Assembly (NCBI GenBank): GCA_036504595.1
Contig: DASXUX010000014.1
Span: 213,861 to 277,860, forward strand
Length of the DNA stretch: 64,000 bases
DNA from: DASXUX01 sp036504595
GTDB lineage: Bacteria > Planctomycetota > SZUA-567 > H5-PLA8
Reading direction: 5' to 3'
This document shows, piece by piece, positions 7,931 through 15,919 of this stretch. Made by a program: the position numbers and the translations under genes. The first letter of the stretch is position 1. Each line of letters starts with the position of its first letter. The notes below the pieces were generated by a model. The model searched no databases, had not been told where the DNA came from, and saw nothing but the letters and a program-made list of their open reading frames with translations.

Positions 7931-8144
7931 TTGCCCCGAATGGGGCAACACGATAGTAGCCAGGGGTGGAGCGAAGCGAAACCCCTGGACACAGGAGTAC
8001 GGATTTCAAGAGCCCTGGAAGGGCGAGCGAACGATGCAGGCTATAGGAAGCGTTCGTCATATCCCTTTCGTGTTGCTGTTCGCTTCACGCGCCCTTCCTC
8101 TCTGTCAGGCTCTGTGTTCTCTGTGCCTGTGTTGAAAGCAGTTC
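7931..8144. repeat. Cluster of REP-like hairpins and a CTCTGTG repeat
   Basis: This gene-free region (7805-8240) holds three separate repeats. A perfect TTGCCCC-GAA-T-GGGGCAA-type palindrome is at 7931-7948. A GTAG-footed hairpin is at 7956-7988 (CCAGGGGT pairs with ACCCCTGG). An uninterrupted right half of the CTCTGTG palindrome is at 8110-8144 (CTCTGTGTTCTCTGTGCC, then TGTTGAAAGC). The last serves as the empty-site reference for the IS110 insertion. No credible gene is seen. Confidence 0.75.
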
Positions 8145-8240
8145 GGTGGTCCTGGTTCCGGCTTGTCCAGGCTAGGCGGGAGCAACAGCACGGGCGGGGG
8201 AGCGGGGAGAGTTTCAAGAACGGCTTAGCGGGAGGGGATG

Positions 8241-8495
8241 ATGATCGAGGATAAGGAACCTGCGCCAATCTGCCCATGCTGCCGCAAGCCGATTGAGTCG
8301 CTGCTCAACTTTTTCGTGCCCGTAACGCTGGTTCCATCCAAGAACGCCTCTCCGATGGACAAATTTGACAAATCTCCTATCGAGCCAGTCGCGGTCTATG
8401 CGTGCCCGAGTTGTCGTACTGTGTTGAGTGTTGCTGGCGGACACGCGTCGTACATTGGGAGCATCAACTTCGGCGATCTTGGCCAGGAGAAATAA
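8241..8495 (+). CDS. Small zinc-ribbon-like protein, 84 aa
   Basis: Two CxxC knuckles, CPCC near residue 11 and CPSC near residue 55, suggest one structural zinc site. No named family was recognised. GGAGG lies 5 nt before ATG 8241; the ATG at 8238 would leave only 2 nt. It converges on the pseudopilin gene, with the stops 9 bp apart. Confidence 0.6.
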   Translation: MIEDKEPAPICPCCRKPIESLLNFFVPVTLVPSKNASPMDKFDKSPIEPVAVYACPSCRTVLSVAGGHASYIGSINFGDLGQEK

Positions 8496-8504
8496 GCAAT
8501 CCCG

Positions 8505-9101
8505 CTATTTCGGCCAGTTCGTGATGTCGTCGCCACGCTCGCCGGGCGGGTCTGGCTTGCCGTCTTGTCCCGTCGAATACAAGTCGTAGTTGTTCGGGTT
8601 GTGGCATTTGCCATCGGGCACGTAGTTGGGATTCTTCGCCTTCTGCTGAAGGGTGTAGTGGCGGCAGTTCAGGTAGACAAGCGGGTTGCCCCAGGAATCG
8701 ACGATCAGGGTGTCGGGGCCAGAGGGCCTCAGGTAGTTTTCAGGAATCGAGATGAAGGGATCGAACGTGATGATTCTTCGAGAGCCTGCGGGGATAACAG
8801 CAACTTTCGTAACGCCCTTCCCGTCTGGGCCGCAGAGATATTTGAAGAGGCTGCCGGGTTCTGGCGCATCACCCATGCCTTCAACGGTGCTGGGGGGATA
8901 AGAGCCGAATTGAATGCAATAGCGTTCGAGGGCAGCAGAAACTCCGTCTATCAGAGTGCGAGTCGCGCGTGGACGGTGAGACGTGCTCGGACCTCCAGCG
9001 ATGGGGGCCAGAATCAGTAGAAGAAGGCCAATGATCGCGGTGGCAATTACGAACTCCAGCAAGGTGAGGCCCATGATTCGTATGCGGCCGTTTGTTTGCA
9101 T
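8505..9101 (-). CDS. Type II secretion/type IV pilin-like pseudopilin (GspG-like)
   Basis: A 198-residue protein with a class III signal: a short basic leader, then MG|LTLLEFVIATAIIGLLLLIL, with prepilin cleavage after Gly and Glu at +5 of the mature chain. The body resembles GspG pseudopilins: ALERYCIQFGSYPPS, then DSWGNPLVYL near the middle, and YDLYSTGQDGKPD...DITNW at the end, a common calcium-binding-type major-pseudopilin tail. It would form part of a secretion pseudopilus at the inner membrane. No other T2SS genes are adjacent. The start at 9101 has GGAG 9 nt upstream. Confidence 0.82.
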   Translation of the reverse strand: MQTNGRIRIMGLTLLEFVIATAIIGLLLLILAPIAGGPSTSHRPRATRTLIDGVSAALERYCIQFGSYPPSTVEGMGDAPEPGSLFKYLCGPDGKGVTKVAVIPAGSRRIITFDPFISIPENYLRPSGPDTLIVDSWGNPLVYLNCRHYTLQQKAKNPNYVPDGKCHNPNNYDLYSTGQDGKPDPPGERGDDITNWPK

Positions 9102-9198
9102 AGGGCTTGCTCCGCTAAAACACTGATCTCTTGTAGCAAGCGTAGCGCGACTGGCCCGCGAATGGACATGCATTTCGCCGTTGCGGCGCTACCGCAAA

Positions 9199-9297
9199 CC
9201 CCTCCCCCGGCCCCTCCCCTCGGTGGGGAGGGGAGAACGGCAGCGGGCGAGACGCCCGCACGACGAACGGCACGCAATCCGGGGGGATTGCGCTACC
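9199..9297. repeat. CCCCTCC hairpin plus GCAATCC REP
   Basis: CCCCTCCCCTCGGTGGGGAG forms one hairpin and GCGGGCGAGACGCCCGC a second (9199-9266). These are followed by CGCAATCC/GGATTGCG with a CTAC foot (9273-9297). The compound lies in the divergent gap before the serine hydrolase gene. Confidence 0.8.
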
Positions 9298-9349
9298 CTC
9301 TCGCGGTGTAGCTTATATGATGCGCGTTTCATCAACGAGGAGGAAGGAA

Positions 9350-10525
9350 ATGCACGGAAGTATTGGGAGCATTCTGTTATGGCGGGGGGCGGTCGTGCTG
9401 ATCTGCGCGATTGTTGCGTGTGCGATGGCGGCGGAGGAAAAGGCGGCGGAACCGGAGAATATCGCCGCGGTGCTGAAGCCGTTCGTGGAGCGGCACGTGC
9501 TGGCGGGCGCGGTGACGCTGGTGGCGACAAAAGACAAGGTGCTGAGCTTGGACGCGGTCGGATATGAGGACATCGCGACGAACAAGCCGATGCGGACGGA
9601 TGCCCTGTTCTGGATTGCATCGCAATCGAAGCCGGTCACGGCCACGGCACTGATGATGCTGGTCGATGAAGGCAAGGTGAACGTGGACGATCCGGTCGAG
9701 AAGTATCTGCCGGAGTTCAAGGACCAGATGCTCGCAACCGGAGACCCGAAGAATCCCACATTGCAGAAGCCGGCGCACCCGATCCTGGTGCGCGAGATTC
9801 TCTCGCACATGAGCGGACTGCCATTCGCCTCACCGCAAGAGAGGCCAACGCTGGATCTGCTTCCCTTAAAGGAGGCGGTGCAGAGCTACGCGAAGGTTGC
9901 GCTGCAATCTGAGCCCGGCACGAAATACCAGTACGCCAATGCGGGCCTCAACACGGTCGGCCGAATCATCGAAGTGGTGAGCGGCATGCCGTACGAGGAA
10001 TTCCTGCAGAAGCGGTTGTTCGATCCGCTCGGAATGAAGGACACGACCTTCTGGCCGAACGACGAACAACTCACGCGGCTGGCGAAGTCATACAAGCCCA
10101 ACGCGGCGAAGGACAATCTTGAAGAGATTCCGATTGGTCAGCTCAAATATCCGTTGAACGATCACGCGAAACGTTTTCCGATGCCGGCCGGCGGACTGTT
10201 CTCGACCGCTCACGACATGGGACGGTTCCTGCAAATGGTTCTGAATGGCGGCGAACTGGACGGGAAACGCTACGTCTCCGAGGCCGCAGTGAAGCAAATG
10301 ACCAGCAAGCAGACGCCCGCCACGTTGAAGGATTCATACGGCTTTGGCTGGGGCGTTGGCGGCGGCGGTTACGGACATGGCGGCGCGTACGCGACCGACG
10401 TCAATGTGGACACCAAGAAGGGGCTCATTTTCATCTACTTCGTACAGCATGCAGGCTTCCCCGGCGACGGCGGGAAGGCGCAAGGCGCGTTCAAAGGGGC
10501 GGCGTACCGGCTTTACGGAAAGTAG
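9350..10525 (+). CDS. Serine hydrolase, beta-lactamase class C/esterase family
   Basis: A 391-residue secreted serine hydrolase with a signal peptide (VVLICAIVACAMAAE). The class C catalytic motifs are in order: SxxK as SQSK (WIASQSKPVTATALMMLVDEG), YxN as YAN (KYQYANAGLNTVGRIIE), and HGG near the C-terminus (GYGHGGAY, the HxG variant of KTG). These suit a broad esterase or D-aminopeptidase fold; antibiotic hydrolysis cannot be inferred. ATG 9350 follows an excellent GGAGGAAGGAA. The propeller gene lies about 100 bp downstream on the same strand. Confidence 0.88.
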   Translation: MHGSIGSILLWRGAVVLICAIVACAMAAEEKAAEPENIAAVLKPFVERHVLAGAVTLVATKDKVLSLDAVGYEDIATNKPMRTDALFWIASQSKPVTATALMMLVDEGKVNVDDPVEKYLPEFKDQMLATGDPKNPTLQKPAHPILVREILSHMSGLPFASPQERPTLDLLPLKEAVQSYAKVALQSEPGTKYQYANAGLNTVGRIIEVVSGMPYEEFLQKRLFDPLGMKDTTFWPNDEQLTRLAKSYKPNAAKDNLEEIPIGQLKYPLNDHAKRFPMPAGGLFSTAHDMGRFLQMVLNGGELDGKRYVSEAAVKQMTSKQTPATLKDSYGFGWGVGGGGYGHGGAYATDVNVDTKKGLIFIYFVQHAGFPGDGGKAQGAFKGAAYRLYGK

Positions 10526-10629
10526 GCAGTCGGCAGCGGCTGTAGGCAGTCAACGGCGGAGGCAGGACGCAGGAGGCGGGACGCGGGGGCGGACAATTTA
10601 GCAAAATGTCCTACAACGGAGAGCGGCGA

Positions 10630-11583
10630 ATGAACTATCTGGCCGGATGTGCGTGTGTGGTCTTGCTACTGGGGAGTGCGGCGGCGATGGCGGGAGACAC
10701 CGGCTGGGTGAAGTCGCCAAGCAATCCGGTGCTGGGCGGGAAGTTGGGGACGTGCTTCGACATTTGCGTCATTCAGGACGAAGCCACGTACAAGATGTAC
10801 TTCTCCTGGAGGCCGAAGAAAAGTGTGGCTCTGGTGGAGAGCACCGACGGCGTGAAGTGGAGCGAGCCGAAGATTGTGCTCGGGCCGAATCCCGAAACGA
10901 AGTGGGAAGAGGATATCAACCGGCCGTGCGTTCTGAAGCGTCTTGGTTATCAGATGTGGTACACCGGCCAGGCAAAGGGGCACTCGTACATCGGCCGCGC
11001 CAGTAGCCCGGACGGAGTGACCTGGACGCGAGCCAGCCCCGTGCCGGTGCTTTCGCCGGAGCGCTCCTGGGAGAAAGTCGCGGTTATGTGCCCGGATGTG
11101 ATGTTTGACCGTTTCGGCACCGTCTTCCGCATGTGGTATTCCGGCGGCGAACAATACGAGCCGGATGCGATCGGCTATGCCACCAGCACCGACGGGAACA
11201 TGTGGACCAAGCACGAGAACAACCCCATCTTCCAGGCCGACCCGAAGAGCGCCTGGGAGCAGCACAAAGTGACCGCCTGCCAGGTGCTGCGGCAGGGCGA
11301 CTGGCACTACATGTTTTACATCGGTTTCTTCGATCTGCACAAAGCCCAGATCGGCATCGCACGCTCCAAGACGGGCATCAGCGATTGGGAACGCCTTCCG
11401 AGCAATCCCATTATCAGCCCGACCAAAGACGCGTGGGACCACGACGCGTGCTACAAGCCCTACGTGATTTACGACGAGAAGGCCAAGCGCTGGTTGCTCT
11501 GGTACAACGGTCGAAAAGGCGGCGTCGAACAAATCGGGCTGGCGGTGCATGAGGGGGAAGACCTGGGGTTTCCGAAACAGTAG
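10630..11583 (+). CDS. Secreted five-bladed beta-propeller, GH43/GH130-like glycosidase
   Basis: A 317-residue protein with an N-terminal signal (ACVVLLLGSAAAMAGD). Five similar blades repeat the pattern 'WYSG/WYTG...IGYATS.DG..W.....NP': KMYFSWRPKKSVAL, QMWYTGQAKGHSYIG, RMWYSGGEQYEPDAIG, HYMFYIGFFDLHKAQIG and WLLWYNGRKGGVEQIG. This is the GH43/GH32/GH130 superfamily layout. Which acid residues are catalytic, and the substrate, cannot be assigned. GGAG lies 8 nt before ATG 10630. Confidence 0.75.
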   Translation: MNYLAGCACVVLLLGSAAAMAGDTGWVKSPSNPVLGGKLGTCFDICVIQDEATYKMYFSWRPKKSVALVESTDGVKWSEPKIVLGPNPETKWEEDINRPCVLKRLGYQMWYTGQAKGHSYIGRASSPDGVTWTRASPVPVLSPERSWEKVAVMCPDVMFDRFGTVFRMWYSGGEQYEPDAIGYATSTDGNMWTKHENNPIFQADPKSAWEQHKVTACQVLRQGDWHYMFYIGFFDLHKAQIGIARSKTGISDWERLPSNPIISPTKDAWDHDACYKPYVIYDEKAKRWLLWYNGRKGGVEQIGLAVHEGEDLGFPKQ

Positions 11584-11612
11584 GCAGTGAATGGCGGAGG
11601 CGGGAACGGCGG

Positions 11613-11715
11613 AGCGACGGGGAGACGGGGAGACGGGGAGACGGGGTGACGGGGAGACGGGGGGACACGGACACGGACGCGGAGACGCGGGGACGCGGGG
11701 ACGCGGAGAGAGGCC
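11613..11715. repeat. Octamer-type tandem repeat GGGGAGAC/GGGGACGC
   Basis: Units GGGGAGAC, GGACACGG and GGGGACGC run through the gap and into the 5' end of pabB. Similar tracts lie at 28141-28172, 30752-30892, 36640-36667 and 63451-63486. Confidence 0.85.
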
Positions 11716-13265
11716 GAAGCGCAGCCGCAAGTTGCCTGGATGGTCTCACGCCCCGCGACATATTTGCGCGGCTGAGCGACCATCGCGACGTATTTTGGCT
11801 GGATAGCGGGGACAGCGAGGGGTGGAGCTATCTGGGGCTGCGACCGAAGAAGACGATTTGTGCGCGGAGTCCTGCGGACGTTCGGCGCGCGTTGAAAGTA
11901 TTGGGCTCTTCCAAAAAACAATCGCAAAGAAAAGATAAGGGGCCGCCGTTTCGCGGCGGTTGGATCGGGTTCATTGGGTATGAGGCGCTGGGGCCGATGG
12001 TGCCACTGGCTCAGCCGGCCGGCTTCTTGGCCGGCTTAGCCAGTGCAGAGTGCGACCGGCACTGGCAAGCGCCCGCACAAAGACGCGGGCGCGTGCCAGT
12101 GGCACCACCGGCCGGCGCCACCATTCCGCTGCTGTGCTTCAGCTATTTCTCCGAATTGCTCGCGTACCGCGCTGGGGAATGGTGGGCGGTGGGGCCAGAG
12201 GTGGTGCCACTGGCTCAGCCGGCCGGCTTCTTGGCCGGCTTAGCCAGTGCGAACTCGCACAGGGCCAGCGGCACTGGCAAGCGCCCGCAAAAAGGCGCGG
12301 GCGCGTGCCAGTGGCACCACGCAAAATCTAACTTCACGCGGACGGCCTATGTTGCGGCGGTGGATCGGGCGCTGGAATACATCGCGGCGGGGGACATTTA
12401 TCAGGTGAATCTGGCGCAGCGGTTCACGGTGCCCTGGGAGGAGTCGGCGGCGGAGTTGTATTTGCGGCTGCGCGAGCAAAGCCCGTCGGACTACGGCGCG
12501 TTTTTGGGTTCGGCGCTGTGCGGAGGAGCGCATACGATCTGCAGCATTTCTCCGGAGCTCTTCCTGAACGTGAACGGCGAGACGATTATTACGCGGCCGA
12601 TCAAAGGCACGAGGCCGCGCGGGAGCGCGAGCGAGGCGGGTCGGGGAGCGGCGGGGGACGCGGCGGGCAGGGACGCTCGCGCCAGGGCCGATTGCGCGGC
12701 GCGCCGGTCGCTGGAACGTTCCGAAAAAGAGCGCGCGGAGTTGAACATGATCGTCGATCTGGAGCGGAACGATCTGGGGCACGTGTGCGAGTACGGCTCG
12801 GTGCGCGTGGTCTCGCCGGGCGAAGTCGAGACATTGCCGACGCTGTTTCATCGAGTCGCTACGATCGAAGGGAAATTGAGAGCGTCGTGGACGCTTTCGG
12901 AGTTGCTTGCGGCGACGTTCCCGGGCGGATCGGTCACCGGGGCGCCGAAAATCCGGGCGATGCAGATCATCTCCGAACTGGAGCGCGGGGCGCGCGGGCC
13001 GTACTGCGGTGCGATCGGCTGGCTGGGCGGCGACCGTTCGCTGGAATTGAGCATCGCAATACGAACGGCCATCGTTGACGAGCGGCGCAAAGAGGTCTCA
13101 TATCACGCCGGCAGCGGCATTGTGGCGGATTCAGTTCCGCAGCAGGAATATGAGGAAACCTTGCATAAGACGGCGGCGTTTTTCAGGGCAACGGCAGGGT
13201 TCAGGGTTCAGGGTTCGGGGTTCGGGGCAAGACGCTTTAGCGCGAAACGGAATCGGCAAGCTTGA
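11646..13265 (+). CDS. pabB: Aminodeoxychorismate synthase component I
   Basis: PabB converts chorismate, with ammonia from PabA, to aminodeoxychorismate for folate. The chorismate-binding domain is complete: GDIYQVNLAQRF, PIKGTRPRG (the Lys marks PabB rather than anthranilate synthase), ELNMIVDLERNDLG, FPGGSVTGAPK and YCGAIGWLGG. The protein is 539 residues against a usual 430-470 because of repeats. Residues 118-155 and 186-225 are encoded by two copies of one dispersed hairpin element, and the C-terminal 24 residues include a GGGTTC repeat. The true start is unclear: GTG 11646 lies inside a GGGGAGAC repeat and the conserved sequence begins near residue 31. Confidence 0.88.
   Translation: MTGRRGDTDTDAETRGRGDAERGRSAAASCLDGLTPRDIFARLSDHRDVFWLDSGDSEGWSYLGLRPKKTICARSPADVRRALKVLGSSKKQSQRKDKGPPFRGGWIGFIGYEALGPMVPLAQPAGFLAGLASAECDRHWQAPAQRRGRVPVAPPAGATIPLLCFSYFSELLAYRAGEWWAVGPEVVPLAQPAGFLAGLASANSHRASGTGKRPQKGAGACQWHHAKSNFTRTAYVAAVDRALEYIAAGDIYQVNLAQRFTVPWEESAAELYLRLREQSPSDYGAFLGSALCGGAHTICSISPELFLNVNGETIITRPIKGTRPRGSASEAGRGAAGDAAGRDARARADCAARRSLERSEKERAELNMIVDLERNDLGHVCEYGSVRVVSPGEVETLPTLFHRVATIEGKLRASWTLSELLAATFPGGSVTGAPKIRAMQIISELERGARGPYCGAIGWLGGDRSLELSIAIRTAIVDERRKEVSYHAGSGIVADSVPQQEYEETLHKTAAFFRATAGFRVQGSGFGARRFSAKRNRQA
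11999..12107. repeat. GGTGCCACTGG double-hairpin element, copy 1, in frame inside pabB
   Basis: Two hairpins in a row: CACTGGCT...AGCCAGTG with GCCGGC inside, then CACTGGCA...TGCCAGTG with GCCCGC inside. The outer ends GGTGCCACTGG and CCAGTGGCACC are also complementary. It is translated within pabB as VPLAQPAGFLAGLASA and following residues. Confidence 0.9.
12203..12319. repeat. GGTGCCACTGG double-hairpin element, copy 2, in frame inside pabB
   Basis: The same element lies 200 bp after copy 1 in the same orientation. The first hairpin encodes the identical peptide VPLAQPAGFLAGLASA. The second hairpin is longer and is read in another frame (ending GACQWHH). A third copy, inverted, lies at 23819-23935. 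Confidence 0.9.
13195..13228. repeat. GGGTTCA/GGGTTCG heptamer array at the 3' end of pabB
   Basis: About five heptamer units are translated as GFRVQGSGFG and extend the PabB C-terminus beyond its normal end. Confidence 0.85.
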
Positions 13266-13320
13266 CTTGCGTGGCACCGAAGAGGTAAACTTCCAGCGAC
13301 GAAGAATTCGGAGCAAAAAG

Positions 13321-13578
13321 ATGGTCACCATTACATTTCCGGACAAACAGACGGAGAAGCGCGGGCTAGGCTTTCTGATTGGCCACTTCTCCGGGCATGT
13401 GCTGCGCAACGGTGAACATATCGTGCCCGAAGCGGCTTTGGAGGCGCTGGCGGACCAGAACATCCCGTTTGTCGTCAAGGGGAAGACGACCTATGAGCAG
13501 CAAATGGCGGCGATTCGAGGTGCTGTTTCCACTCCAATTCAACGACGGCAGAAGCGTTCCGCAGGAATGGCTCGCTGA
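13321..13578 (+). CDS. Small conserved-type hypothetical protein, 85 aa, first of an overlapping pair
   Basis: A well-placed GGAG stands 8 nt before ATG 13321. The protein (start MVTITFPDKQTEKRGLGFL, later HIVPEAALEALADQNIPF) is soluble and ends in a basic tail. I do not know its function. From memory, similar two-gene modules occur in cyanobacteria and planctomycetes (not checked). It overlaps the next gene by 86 bp in another frame, a layout common in toxin-antitoxin-like pairs, but no toxin family is recognised. Confidence 0.65.
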   Translation: MVTITFPDKQTEKRGLGFLIGHFSGHVLRNGEHIVPEAALEALADQNIPFVVKGKTTYEQQMAAIRGAVSTPIQRRQKRSAGMAR

Positions 13579-13813
13579 GGCCGTTCTGGAAGTTGTCTCG
13601 CATTTTGGCGCGGCAAGCTACGAGACGCAAAGAGTGGAAGGCCATTGGCGCCGAGGCGAAGTCACATATCGCGACAACCTTTCGCGACTCGTCGTCGACG
13701 TCCCGGATACGGCGTACAATCGAGCGTGGATGCGGCAGTTCAAGGCGAAGTGGCGCGATCGGCTTGAGCAGTTGGAGCTTTGGGTGGTGAGTTTTCGTAT
13801 CGATATCGAGTGA
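13493..13813 (+). CDS. Small hypothetical protein, 106 aa, second of an overlapping pair
   Basis: The start at ATG 13493 lies inside the previous gene, which suggests coupled translation. The sequence (SSKWRRFEVLFPLQFNDGR, then GAASYETQRVEGHWRRGE, LVVDVPDTAYNRAWMRQFK and a C-terminal QLELWVVSFRIDIE) alternates strands and helices like a small alpha/beta protein. It has no signal or membrane segment. The function is unknown, and the pair should be treated as one unit. It ends 12 bp before the FG-GAP gene. Confidence 0.65.
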   Translation: MSSKWRRFEVLFPLQFNDGRSVPQEWLAEAVLEVVSHFGAASYETQRVEGHWRRGEVTYRDNLSRLVVDVPDTAYNRAWMRQFKAKWRDRLEQLELWVVSFRIDIE

Positions 13814-13825
13814 GGAGGGTCTCCC

Positions 13826-14821
13826 ATGTCACGCTTAGCTCTGGCCGTTCTGCTCGCGATCTCTGCGCTGCTTTGTGCGGCGGCTGAATTTCAGCCGGGC
13901 GTGAAAGTGGAGGCGGGCGGGAAGCCGATCGATATGGAGATCGGACACCTGGTGCCGGTCGTCGTGGACTGGAACGGCGACGGCAAGAAGGATCTGATTG
14001 TCGGCCGCTTCAGCGGCGGCGAGATCAGGCTCTATCTGAACCAGGGGACCGATGCGGCGCCGGTGTTCGGCGACTTCACGCTGATGGAAGCAGGCGGGAA
14101 ACCCATCAAACTGGACGCGGGGTGATGCGTAGGCGCTTATCCACATGCTGTGGATATTGACAACGACGGAAAGCTCGACCTGGTCGCCGGCGACGCCAGT
14201 GGAAATGTGTGGTTCTTCCGCAATATCGGAACGAAGCAGAAGCCCGAACTGGCGGCCGGCGTGAAGTTGGAATCCGACGGCAAACCCATCGTCGGCGTTC
14301 ATGCGAATTACCAGGAGAAGAACGGCCAGTATCACGTAGTGCCCAACGACAAGGACGTCATCGGCGTTTATTCGAAGATCTTCGTTGGCGATTGGGACGG
14401 CGACGGACTGAACGATCTGCTGGTGGGACAGGACGGGCCCAACGGCGGTTCGCAGATCATGTTCTACAAGAATATCGGAACGGCAAACCAGCCCAAGTAC
14501 GACAAGCCGGCGGAGATCAAGTTGCCCGGCGGGCCGTTCTCGCGAATGTCGCCGTATCTGTATGACTTGGATGGCGACGGCAAGCTCGATCTGCTCTGCG
14601 GCATCGAGAACGGGGAGGTCCAGTACTTCCACAACAAGGGAACGAAGACCGCTCCGGTGCTCGAAAACGGCGTGAAGCTCCCGCTGCAAGGCGAAGGGCT
14701 GCAGGGTTCCTATCGCTGGCGCATTTGCGTCACGGATTGGAATAACGACGGAAAGCCGGATCTGCTGGTGGGCAACTACGCCAATCGGGGTGGGAATATC
14801 TGGCTGTTTTTGGGAAAGTAA
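13826..14821 (+). pseudogene. FG-GAP/VCBS-repeat secreted protein interrupted by an in-frame UGA
   Basis: One reading frame of 331 codons carries a signal peptide (LALAVLLAISALLCAAAE) and repeated calcium-binding FG-GAP motifs (DWNGDGKKDLIVG, DIDNDGKLDLVAG, DWDGDGLNDLLVG, DLDGDGKLDLLCG, DWNNDGKPDLLVG), typical of integrin-like propellers outside the cell. Codon 100 (14123-14125) is TGA, and the frame continues at once with CVGAYPHAVDIDNDGK. I infer that a Trp codon became a stop. Recoding or a sequencing error cannot be excluded. GAGG lies upstream of the ATG. Confidence 0.8.
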
Positions 14822-14826
14822 GAGCG

Positions 14827-14976
14827 TGTGGCACGGGCAGGCTGCCGGAGCGTCCTTTTTGCTCCGGCAGATTGCCCGTGTAAGGGCGCGCGGAATCACG
14901 GGCAATCCGCGCCGCGAACAGCCCTTTGTCCTTGATACCGATGCACTTACGCGGCGCGGCCTGCCCGTGCCACACA
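14827..14976. repeat. Compound palindrome: CACGGGCAG hairpins
   Basis: CTGCCGGAGC pairs perfectly with GCTCCGGCAG around a 9-nt loop containing TTTTT, nested in CACGGGCA/TGCCCGTG. A second palindrome (ACGGGCAATCCGCGCCGC pairing near 14950-14970) follows. The structure fills the gap between two convergent genes and may act as a bidirectional terminator. A related hairpin is at 28479-28515. Confidence 0.8.
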
Positions 14977-14981
14977 ATAGC

Positions 14982-15710
14982 CTAGAAGTTGGGAGCGTCG
15001 GGCGACATGCCGGGGCGCCAGGGAGGCTCGCCCAGATAAGCTTCAACTTCGACGACGTGGAAGCCGTCATTCGACGAGTTGTACGTTCCGGTCAGGCGAA
15101 TCTGCTTGACGATCTGACGCGCGAAGGGAATCGTCTGCCAGTTCCGGCACTGCTCGCCGTCGTTTGTGCGGTCGAGGAGCAACAACCAATCTGAAGTCTC
15201 ACTCGGACGAACGTCGAGTTTATAGCGATAGAAGCGCGTATCCTTGTCCCACAACAGAATCGCGATGTGATCCAGCGGTTGAGCGTCCTTCAGCGTGATG
15301 ACAAAAGACGGAGTGGGAACAGCAGCCCATGCAGTATGGGCGTACCCGGTTGAGCCTGTGTAGTCCGTGACGTTTCCATCGATCAGCGCGGCTGGATTGA
15401 CGCCGCCGGTGACCGTAGCGCCGAAACTGGCCAGAGCAACGTTGCGGGCCAGCGGCGGGAGCGCGTGGCTCACCTGCATCGCGATGGGAGGAGTTGAGGC
15501 ACTGGCCAGCGCAGGTTGATTGGCGCGAGGCTGTGGCTTTGGGATCTTGATGAGCTTGATGACGACCCGTCTCTCGTGGGACTCCGGCGCGGCGGGCATT
15601 CGAGTCAGCGCACCCGTCATCAACCAACCGGTCAGTGCAGCAAACAACACGATTCCGCACCGCACCAAGCCTGGCGGATGTTGCAGCGCGAAGATGAGGC
15701 GATGAGCCAC
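14982..15710 (-). CDS. Membrane-anchored protein with a discoidin/F5-8C-like domain
   Basis: A 242-residue protein. The start is GTG 15710, with GGAGGGG 6 nt upstream. One transmembrane segment lies near residues 14-32 (RCGIVLFAALTGWLMTGAL). A Pro/Ala-rich linker follows, then a C-terminal domain reminiscent of galactose-binding discoidin folds: ASFGATVTGGVNPAALIDGN near its start, AQPLDHIAILLWDKDTRFYRY in the middle and QIRLTGTYNSSNDGFHVVEV at the end. It probably faces the periplasm and binds carbohydrate or protein. The family call is moderate. Confidence 0.6.
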   Translation of the reverse strand: MAHRLIFALQHPPGLVRCGIVLFAALTGWLMTGALTRMPAAPESHERRVVIKLIKIPKPQPRANQPALASASTPPIAMQVSHALPPLARNVALASFGATVTGGVNPAALIDGNVTDYTGSTGYAHTAWAAVPTPSFVITLKDAQPLDHIAILLWDKDTRFYRYKLDVRPSETSDWLLLLDRTNDGEQCRNWQTIPFARQIVKQIRLTGTYNSSNDGFHVVEVEAYLGEPPWRPGMSPDAPNF

Positions 15711-15919
15711 GGAACCCCTCCGACGACCGGGAATGTAGCACATTATCTCGCACCCGGAAGCATGTTTCTGTGCTGGATTTGGTTAAGTTTGCGTTTAGAT
15801 TTCGCGCCTCGAACGCCGTGCAATCAAGGCTGAAGGAAGAACGCTTTTTAAGAAGCGCGCAGCGGGATTGTACGGCTTGAGTGTGTGTCAGATTTTCACG
15901 CTGACCATTAGGGGGGAAG

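Noticed and set aside
9350..10525. An antibiotic-resistance beta-lactamase.
   Set aside because: The SxxK, YxN and HxG motifs are shared by esterases and peptidases. Nothing in the sequence or neighbours supports drug resistance.
14123..14125. A selenocysteine codon.
   Set aside because: FG-GAP propellers have no redox site here, no downstream SECIS-like hairpin was apparent, and the neighbouring context fits loss of a Trp codon better.
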